DNA of 11,053 bases, from positions 1 through 11,053 of the forward strand of contig DAOVQB010000151.1 in NCBI GenBank assembly GCA_030628905.1, written 5' to 3'. Below are positions 6,185 to 11,053 of the stretch, in pieces (the stretch's first letter is position 1; every line of letters begins with the position of its first letter). This DNA is from DAOVQB01 sp023128935. GTDB taxonomy: Bacteria; Eisenbacteria; RBG-16-71-46; CAIMUX01; WJJG01. The notes under the pieces were generated by a model. That model did not search any database, was not told where the DNA came from, and saw nothing but the letters and a program-made list of their open reading frames with translations. A program made the translations under genes and the position numbers.

Positions 6185-7372
6185 ATGGAAAGAAGCCACT
6201 TAGCGATCATGCGCGAGCACTTCGAGACCAATCGCCAGATGATGTTCGTGGCGGGCCCACGACAAGTGGGCAAGACCACGGCGGCCCAGGCTTTCGCGCC
6301 CAGGGGGGCTTACTTCAACTGGGACAATGAGGATCATCGGGGCGTGATCCTAGCGGGCCCAGCCGCGCTTACAAACTCACTTGGCTTGGTGGCGGAGAAG
6401 AGGATCATCTTCGATGAAATCCACAAGTACCCCAATTGGCGGAACTTCCTCAAGGGCTGGTTCGATACCTATGCCGCGGACGGATGGAAGGTGCTCGTTA
6501 CCGGTAGTGCGAGACTAGACACATTCAGGAAAGGCGCCGACAGCCTTATGGGCCGCTACTTCCTGCACCGGATGCACCCGGTCTCGGTGCGCGAGATCGC
6601 TGCCCCGGGTACCGCGGATGAGCTCCCCGCCGGACCCCTGGCCATCCCCGATGCTGAATACGAGGTCCTGCTCGAGCATGGCGGATTCCCGGAGCCCTTC
6701 ATCCGCCGGGATGAGCGATTCACGCGCCGGTGGCGCCGGCAGCGTCACGGGCTCATCTTCCGCGAGGACCTTAGAGACATATCCCGGGTCTACGAGGTCG
6801 GGCAAGTGGAGACCTTGGCCACGCTGCTGCGACACCAAGTCGGCTGCGTGTGCAACTACTCGTCGCTCGGCAAGAAGCTCCGTGCCTCAGACGACTCGAT
6901 CCGTCGCTGGGTGTCATTGCTGGAGGCGCTGTACTACTGTTTCCTGATCCGGCCGTGGTCCGCCAACGTGCCCCGTAGCCTGTTGAAGGAGCCGAAAACC
7001 TATCTGTGGGATTGGGCGGCCTGCCCCGATCCGGGATTCCGGAATGAGAATTTCGTAGCTTCACATCTTCTCAAGGCCGTCCATGGCTGGCAGGATGCAG
7101 GGATCGGGGATTTCGGACTCCACTACTTGCGGACCAAGGACAAGCGAGAAGTCGACTTCGTCGTCTCGAGGGATAACCGGCCCTGGTTACTCGTTGAAGT
7201 CAAGACCTCCACAAGCGCTCAGTCACCTCACCTGCGATACTTCCACGAGAGGCTCGGTACCCGACACGCCTTCCAGGTCGTGATCGAAGCGGAGTACGTC
7301 GATGGCGACTGCTTCGAGCGCACGGATCCCGTAGAGGTACCCGCGCGAACGTTGCTGTCCCAACTGCCATGA
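6185..7372 (+). CDS. AAA_14/DUF4143 family ATPase with PD-(D/E)XK-like C-terminus
   Basis: 395 residues. Walker A is GPRQVGKTT (24-32, K30) and Walker B is IIFDEIH (74-80, D77/E78), followed by the sensor stretch 'KVLVTGSARLDTF' (102-114) and 'MGRYFLHRMHPVS', usual in the family. The DUF4143 part has 'LLEHGGFPEPF' (162-172), a winged-helix-like segment (224-255, 'NYSSLGKKLRASDDSIRRWV') and a C-terminal nuclease-like core 'REVDFVV...LLVEVKTS' (D324, E338, K340). The family is very widespread and lacks an agreed function; links to DNA processing, mobile islands or defence are speculative. The frame is open upstream to a TTG at 6029, but those 52 residues cover the palindrome and lack family similarity, so I chose the ATG at 6185, 23 residues before Walker A. 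No Shine-Dalgarno sequence is visible. Confidence 0.85.
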   Translation: MERSHLAIMREHFETNRQMMFVAGPRQVGKTTAAQAFAPRGAYFNWDNEDHRGVILAGPAALTNSLGLVAEKRIIFDEIHKYPNWRNFLKGWFDTYAADGWKVLVTGSARLDTFRKGADSLMGRYFLHRMHPVSVREIAAPGTADELPAGPLAIPDAEYEVLLEHGGFPEPFIRRDERFTRRWRRQRHGLIFREDLRDISRVYEVGQVETLATLLRHQVGCVCNYSSLGKKLRASDDSIRRWVSLLEALYYCFLIRPWSANVPRSLLKEPKTYLWDWAACPDPGFRNENFVASHLLKAVHGWQDAGIGDFGLHYLRTKDKREVDFVVSRDNRPWLLVEVKTSTSAQSPHLRYFHERLGTRHAFQVVIEAEYVDGDCFERTDPVEVPARTLLSQLP

Positions 7373-7569
7373 GTCGCGCTCCGCGAAAAGGCCGCAACTC
7401 ACTTTTATGGGGAAGGATGTCAAGATGGAATTTTCCCATCCACCGGATATCTTTCGTTTTGTATCCGGCGTCCGCCCCCGCTGCTCTCCCGGGCTGGTTC
7501 AGGCCTGATTGACCTGAGCAGGCGCCCCGGATCTGGGAGCCATTCCCGGCGCGCATTGGTAGATAGTGA
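7373..7569. other. Intergenic region with a short inverted repeat
   Basis: I recognise no gene here. CCGGATA (7443-7449) and TATCCGG (7462-7468) form a perfect 7-bp stem around a 12-nt T-rich loop, 70 nt after the ATPase stop. No T-run follows, so its role as a terminator is doubtful. Confidence 0.4.
7443..7468 (+). terminator. Possible stem-loop downstream of the first ATPase
   Basis: Perfect 7-bp inverted repeat CCGGATA/TATCCGG with a 12-nt loop. It lacks the T-tract of an intrinsic terminator. It may simply stabilise the 3' end or be coincidental. Confidence 0.25.
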
Positions 7570-9222
7570 TTGAAAACAAGCTCATCCTTGGCATCCCAGA
7601 GGACATCGCAGGTGATCCATGGGATCCCAGATCGCTACCCGCAACTCCGACAAGCTCCGCCGTCCGTAGGAAGGCTGGTAGCTCTCCCAGTCCGCGGCGG
7701 TATTCAGCACGACTACAGGCTGGTGGTGTGGGCTGGCGTTTGGCTACACGCCAACATGATGACCGACCAGGACACAGGTGCGCCCGACTATTGGAACCGT
7801 TGCTATCCCGCCCCAAGCTTGACGACGAGCCGACTCTCGCGGGTTACCTGTCTTCCGCAGAGCAAGCGGAAGCTACTTCGATCTGTTGCCAAGCCCGTCG
7901 TGCTCCCTGGGAATGCACTTTTCGCAAATCGCGGGTATCTACTTCTGCCGGCTGACATGCAACCATCCTATCTTGATCTACTTCTGCCGGCTGACATGCA
8001 ACCATCCTATCTTGATCTGGTATCGACATTTGATGAGTGCTTGCGCTCGGCCCTGCGCGCCCGCATTTCCTACAGCGATGACGCGGCCGACAGCCTATTC
8101 ACCAGATGTGGCTTGCCGGGGCGCCTGGCTGATCAACCGACCTCGGGGGCTGCCCACCAGGGTGGTGGCGTCTACTTCGAGGACTCCGCTGCTGACCTTG
8201 TGAACTGCGACTTCGTCGGGAATTCCGCCGAGGACGACGGAGGTGGCATATACATGGCGGATCCCCCGTGTGTCATTAGCCTCGCGGGATGCGTGGTGAC
8301 CGACAACACTGCCGGCGACGAGGGCGGTGGAATCTACTCCACCAACGATGTCGGCGCAGTCACAATCACCGGCTGTGAATCCTCGGACAATTGGGCGCTG
8401 CATTCCGCTGGTGGGGTGCGCCTTGGAGGAAACCCATCAATCAGCCACTCTACATTCGGTGGGAATACTTCTGAGAACGGGAACGGTGGTGCGGTGCGGA
8501 TCGAAGGCAACGGCACTGTCAACGGATGCACCTTCATTCACAACTATGCCCATTACGGCGGCGGCATCCATTTTGCGGGAGGCACTCCGACTCTCAGCAG
8601 CGGTTTCGATCTCATGTACGATCGCTTGCTGACTAGCGGACGCGTCGCCCCGGTCGTGAGCGAAGGTGTGGACTCGGTCCACGTGGTTGTTCGGCGCCGC
8701 GCGATTCATGCGGGAGTTGTCCGCCTCATCGCTGAAGCGGACCATAGGTATCAGCTCACCCAGCGGGAGCGTATCGCCCTGGGTCTACTCGGACAGACCG
8801 AAGGCCTCTCGGCCGCGGAGCTCACCCGGGCGTTGGAGCTACCTGACCCCGCGTCCCTGCAAGCGTGGATCTCGCGGCTCCTCGACCTCGGTCTGGTTGA
8901 GCAGTCGGGCCGTACCAGGGCCACACGTTATTTCGTGCCAGCGAACCTCTTGCAGGACGTCGACCTCGACGGGCCGACCACGCTCAGGCGCATCGAGCCC
9001 CACTGGCTTCGGGCGCTCATTCTCGAGGACGTCACGCGCTATCCCGATTCGGCGGCCTCGGCTATACACCGGCGTGTCGGCGCCGAGATTCCGGAGCGTA
9101 CGTTCCGCCGTGGACTCGAAGATCTGGTGAGCAAGGGACTTCTCACTGCAGTAGGTGAGAGGTGCTGGAGACGCTACCGGCCCGGCGCGGGTAACGGCCG
9201 GGAGGATGACGATGGCCGATAG
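7570..9222 (+). CDS. Chimeric open frame: unknown + beta-helix + AlbA_2 C-terminus
   Basis: 550 codons stay open from a TTG. Residues 1 to about 155 match nothing I know, compete with another open frame (7566-7955) and contain a perfect 39-bp tandem duplication, so they may not be coding. Residues about 190-344 are beta-helix rungs ('GGGVYFEDSAADLVNCDF', 'GGAVRIEGNGTVNGCTF', 'HYGGGIHFAGGTPTLSS') like those at 3973. At 8601/8602 the rungs stop abruptly and the C-terminal part of an AlbA_2/Schlafen-like DNA-binding regulator begins ('GFDLMYDRLLTSGRVAP'). There is no signal peptide. A secreted fold joined to a cytoplasmic regulator tail makes no functional sense, so I read this as gene rubble held open by chance. 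No convincing start or ribosome binding site is present. Confidence 0.5.
   Translation: MKTSSSLASQRTSQVIHGIPDRYPQLRQAPPSVGRLVALPVRGGIQHDYRLVVWAGVWLHANMMTDQDTGAPDYWNRCYPAPSLTTSRLSRVTCLPQSKRKLLRSVAKPVVLPGNALFANRGYLLLPADMQPSYLDLLLPADMQPSYLDLVSTFDECLRSALRARISYSDDAADSLFTRCGLPGRLADQPTSGAAHQGGGVYFEDSAADLVNCDFVGNSAEDDGGGIYMADPPCVISLAGCVVTDNTAGDEGGGIYSTNDVGAVTITGCESSDNWALHSAGGVRLGGNPSISHSTFGGNTSENGNGGAVRIEGNGTVNGCTFIHNYAHYGGGIHFAGGTPTLSSGFDLMYDRLLTSGRVAPVVSEGVDSVHVVVRRRAIHAGVVRLIAEADHRYQLTQRERIALGLLGQTEGLSAAELTRALELPDPASLQAWISRLLDLGLVEQSGRTRATRYFVPANLLQDVDLDGPTTLRRIEPHWLRALILEDVTRYPDSAASAIHRRVGAEIPERTFRRGLEDLVSKGLLTAVGERCWRRYRPGAGNGREDDDGR
7878..7915 (+). repeat. 38-bp dispersed imperfect repeat, copy B
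   Basis: Near-copy of 136-173 (34/38). In the frame of the motif it reads 'YFDLLPSPSCSLGMHFSQ' and then 'IAGIYFCRLT'. The latter resembles the last strand of FlgD-like domains ('PAGVYLCRL' at the end of the intact protein), as if the middle of such a domain had been deleted. This frame differs from that of the long open frame 7570-9222. Confidence 0.7.
7937..8014 (+). repeat. Perfect 39-bp tandem duplication
   Basis: 7937-7975 and 7976-8014 are identical 39-bp units beginning ATCTACTTCTGCCGG, followed by a partial third ATCT. Perfect identity implies a recent event. Being a multiple of three, it preserves every open frame and duplicates 'IYFCRLTCNHPIL' in one frame. Confidence 0.95.
8040..8601 (+). 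pseudogene. Internal beta-helix gene fragment
   Basis: About 150 codons of Cys/Gly/Asn-rich rungs, clearest from 8158. They lack the signal peptide, the 'DFPTIQAA' opening, the closing 'PLFC...SPC' block and the FlgD-like domain seen in the copy at 3973. It is therefore an internal fragment, truncated at both ends, and its right edge is the sharp junction with the AlbA_2 fragment. Confidence 0.65.
8602..9222 (+). pseudogene. C-terminal fragment of an AlbA_2/Schlafen-like regulator
   Basis: About 206 codons starting at 'GFDLMYDRLLTSGRVAPVV'. The order is the C-terminal ATPase-like half-domain end ('VRLIAEADHRYQLTQRERIA'), a winged helix ('GLSAAELTRALELPDPASLQ', 'RLLDLGLVEQSGRTRATRYF') and a second helical/winged segment ('IEPHWLRALILEDVTRYPDS', 'RRGLEDLVSKGLL'). 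This is the usual tail of 'ATP-binding / putative DNA-binding domain' proteins that start with an AlbA_2 domain. The N-terminal AlbA_2 domain and most of the ATP-binding core are missing (typical length is over 500 residues), so the regulator is truncated. The family is known from transcription regulators and accessory-island genes; this copy is probably non-functional. Confidence 0.7.
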
Positions 9223-9534
9223 AACCCGAAGGCAGGGATGTAACGTCCTGTAAAACAAGGGATTCCTATCGATGCATAGATCCGCGATTCAGGGGTGGGC
9301 AAGGCTCGGCGTGGCCATCTCCCCTGCGCTTTTCACTGGGCTTCCAGGAGATTCGGACCGAAATCCGGTTGAAACTTCTTCGCCAATCCATCCAGAGGGA
9401 TTCGGCCGCCGATCGCCCAGCACACGCCCCTCTTATGGCAGAAACGCACGTATTTCGCCGATAAATCCGGCACACACACCAAAAAACAGCCGATACCGCT
9501 TGACTACTCCAGGGCATGACGGCAGAATTCGGGT
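9223..9534. other. Intergenic region before the second ATPase
   Basis: 312 bp without a supportable gene. Short frames on both strands (9272-9538 plus, 9266-9556 minus) have no recognisable motif, and one overlaps the ATPase start. The only signal is the candidate promoter at 9500-9528. Confidence 0.5.
9500..9528 (+). promoter_or_regulatory. Candidate promoter, probably leaderless
   Basis: TTGACT (9500-9505, 5/6 to consensus), a 17-nt spacer, then CAGAAT (9523-9528, 4/6). The predicted transcript start is at about 9535, the A of the ATG. No Shine-Dalgarno sequence lies upstream. The -35 begins exactly 35 nt before the ATG, as for the gene at 6185. Confidence 0.45.
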
Positions 9535-10854
9535 ATGAAACGAGACATCTACGCAAAGCTCTTGGAGTGGAAGGAGTCTCCCCGTCGGAAGCCGCTAGTG
9601 CTCAGAGGGGCCCGCCAAACGGGCAAGACGTATATTCTGAAGAAGTTTGGCACTGAAGAGTACGAGCGTGTCCACTATTTCAACTTCGAGAGGCAAGCTG
9701 AACTCGACAGCTTCTTCACCCGGGATCTGAACCCGGAACGCATCCTCCGGGATCTGTCGCTCTACCAGAAGCAACCGATCAGACCGGGACGTGATCTGGT
9801 GGTCTTCGATGAAATCCAGGCGTCGGGCAACGCCCTGAACTCCCTGAAGTACTTCCAGGAAGAGGCCAGTTCCATCCATGTGGCCGCGGCCGGATCACTG
9901 CTCGGCATTCGGATGTCCTCTCCCCGGTCTTTTCCTGTGGGAAAGGTGGATTTCCTTGACCTTCATCCGATGACGATGCCGGAGTTCCTGGATGCCGTCG
10001 GAGAGTCGCGGTTCCGGCAGCTCCTGGAAGAAAAGACGGATCTCACGCCTCTCCCCACGGCCTTTCACAATGATCTGCTGGATCTGTTGAGGAGATACTA
10101 CTTTGTTGGCGGTATGCCGGAAGCGGTGCAGTTCCACTGCGACAGCGGGGATGTGGAAGGCGTGCGCCGGGTGCAGCGGAGTATTCTCGACGCTTACACG
10201 CTGGATTTCGCAAAACACGCCCCAGCTCGTGACATACCGAAACTCTCGCTGGTTTGGGAATCGATCCCCAGCCATCTGGCGCGGGAAAACAAGAAGTTTG
10301 TCTTTTCTGCCGTCCACCCGAGTGCTCGGGCGCGGAACTACGAGGACGCGATCTCCTGGTTAGAGAACGCGGGCTTGATCTATCGCGCCTTCTGCGTCGA
10401 GACGCCCCGGCATCCGCTCAAAGGCTATGCAGATCCGAGAAGCTTCAAGGTCTATGCTCTCGACGTGGGCCTTCTGGGTGCCCTCGCCGAAGTTCCCGTC
10501 GGCATCCTGACGCGGGGGGACCCGTTGCTTTCCCAATATAAAGGTGCCTTTGTTGAGAGCTTCGTCGCGCAGCACATCCGCTCTTCGCTGGACCTTCCGC
10601 TCTACTACTGGCGCAGCGCCGGCAAGAAAGCTGAATTGGACTTCTTGCTTGAGACAGCCGCCGGCATTCTCCCGCTTGAGGTGAAGGCGGGCGTGAATCC
10701 GAAGAGTAAGAGTCTGCGCTCGTATGACGAGCAGTTCTCCCCTCCTCTCCTGGTCCGGACAACGCTCCTGAACCTGAAGCGCGAAGCGCGCATCCTGAAC
10801 GTGCCCCTGTATACAGTGTTTCGTCTGCTCAGTCTTGTTGCCGACACGGGATAG
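9535..10854 (+). CDS. AAA_14/DUF4143 family ATPase (second, distant paralogue)
   Basis: 439 residues, a normal full length. Walker A is GARQTGKT (25-32, K31), Walker B is LVVFDEIQ (88-95, D92/E93), then 'VAAAGSLLG' (116-124) and 'VGKVDFLDLHPMTMPEFLDA' (135-154), the standard AAA_14 order. The DUF4143 part has 'RYYFVGGMPEAV' (187-198), a winged-helix region about 230-285 ('ENKKFVFSAVHPSARARNYE', 'WLENAGLIYRA') and the C-terminal nuclease-like core 'KKAELDFLLE...ILPLEVKAG' (E367, D369, E382, K384). It belongs to a different subfamily from the protein at 6185 (different spacing and core wording). Catalytic motifs are intact, so it should bind and hydrolyse ATP; the biological role is not established for the family. 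Confidence 0.9.
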   Translation: MKRDIYAKLLEWKESPRRKPLVLRGARQTGKTYILKKFGTEEYERVHYFNFERQAELDSFFTRDLNPERILRDLSLYQKQPIRPGRDLVVFDEIQASGNALNSLKYFQEEASSIHVAAAGSLLGIRMSSPRSFPVGKVDFLDLHPMTMPEFLDAVGESRFRQLLEEKTDLTPLPTAFHNDLLDLLRRYYFVGGMPEAVQFHCDSGDVEGVRRVQRSILDAYTLDFAKHAPARDIPKLSLVWESIPSHLARENKKFVFSAVHPSARARNYEDAISWLENAGLIYRAFCVETPRHPLKGYADPRSFKVYALDVGLLGALAEVPVGILTRGDPLLSQYKGAFVESFVAQHIRSSLDLPLYYWRSAGKKAELDFLLETAAGILPLEVKAGVNPKSKSLRSYDEQFSPPLLVRTTLLNLKREARILNVPLYTVFRLLSLVADTG

Positions 10855-10883
10855 AGGTGGTCCCCATTCTTTGGACAGCCTAG

Positions 10884-11053
10884 CGGCTTGGTTTGGAGCG
10901 TCCCATTTCGCTGCGGATTGCCAGGCATGCCGAGCGACACCGGGATCTACTGGCTCAGGACTGGGAGAAGACGGATTTAGGCGAGGGCGAAGTACAACAG
11001 ATCCTGAAACGGATCGACGGGGTGTTGGCGCAATTGCCGGCGGCAATCAAGCA
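10884..11053 (+). CDS. Partial helical protein, runs off the right edge
   Basis: After a TAG at 10881 the frame stays open to the window end and reads 'LRIARHAERHRDLLAQDWEK', then 'GEGEVQQILKRIDGVLAQLP', a charged amphipathic helical pattern that looks coded. There is no ATG in frame; TTG at 10893 is the only plausible start, without a clear ribosome binding site, so the 5' end may be missing. I do not recognise the family. Confidence 0.35.

Noticed and set aside
7566..7955. 129-residue plus-strand frame overlapping the start of the chimeric frame
   Set aside because: The composition is Arg/Ala/Ser-rich and no family is recognisable. Neither overlapping frame is convincingly coded.
9266..9556. 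Short open frames on both strands before the second ATPase (9272-9538 plus, 9266-9556 minus)
   Set aside because: They show no recognisable motif and no ribosome binding site. The minus one overlaps the ATPase start and they overlap each other.
10859..10880. GGTCCCCATTCTTTGGACAG resembling an IS3-type terminal sequence
   Set aside because: There is no matching inverted end, no target duplication and no transposase in the window. The resemblance is only an impression.
10360..11046. 228-residue minus-strand frame
   Set aside because: It lies antisense to the clearly coding C-terminus of the second ATPase and has no family motif.
1..11053. tRNA, rRNA, CRISPR array or replication origin
   Set aside because: I saw no cloverleaf with conserved arms, no regularly spaced repeats and no iteron or DnaA-box clusters on reading both strands. 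A covariance-model search was not possible.

Overview
The window looks like part of a moderately GC-rich, free-living Gram-negative bacterium of the FCB-like / candidate-phylum type. Eiseniibacteriota ('Eisenbacteria') is my best guess. The basis is the style of the secreted proteins: Cys- and Gly-rich right-handed beta-helix rungs, a conserved 'PLFC...SPCLP..N..CG.IGA' tail and a C-terminal FlgD-like Ig domain ending in 'AGVYLCRL'. These are typical of such metagenome-derived genomes. This is an inference from family style, not a phylogenetic result.

Layout. (1) 1-263: a decayed fragment, probably from the C-terminal domain of a secreted protein. (2) 353-1828 (+): a two-gene unit of a multi-pass membrane protein followed 18 bp later by a DUF2752 protein, whose tail carries a 24-bp tandem repeat. 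(3) 1824-2042 (-): a coding remnant joining a dockerin-like calcium loop to a beta-helix phrase. It lies directly downstream of, and in frame with, the stop codon of the next gene. (4) 2043-3617 (-): a GT39/PMT-type polytopic glycosyltransferase. (5) 3973-5921 (+): a secreted beta-helix protein with a FlgD-like C-terminal domain, split by a one-base frameshift in a run of ten G. (6) 6185-7372 (+): an AAA_14/DUF4143 ATPase, preceded by a 54-nt imperfect palindrome. (7) 7570-9222 (+): a long open frame that is a chimera of unassignable sequence, a beta-helix fragment and the C-terminal third of an AlbA_2 (Schlafen-like) regulator. (8) 9535-10854 (+): a second, distant DUF4143 ATPase. (9) 10884-11053 (+): a helical partial reading frame that runs off the right edge.

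The genes do not form one pathway. The left half combines an envelope gene pair with a lipid-linked-sugar glycosyltransferase and a surface or secreted beta-helix protein. The right half reads as an accessory region: two DUF4143 ATPases bracket recombined gene rubble. At least four separate pieces of beta-helix/FlgD-type genes occur (21-263, 1824-2042, 7878-8601 and the full copy at 3973-5921), which points to repeated recombination within a large paralogous family.

The points most worth a second look are the G10 tract, the long palindrome before the first ATPase, the identical leaderless-promoter geometry (TTGAC exactly 35 nt before ATG) of the two ATPase genes, and the chimeric reading frames. 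I see no tRNA, rRNA, CRISPR array or intact transposase.
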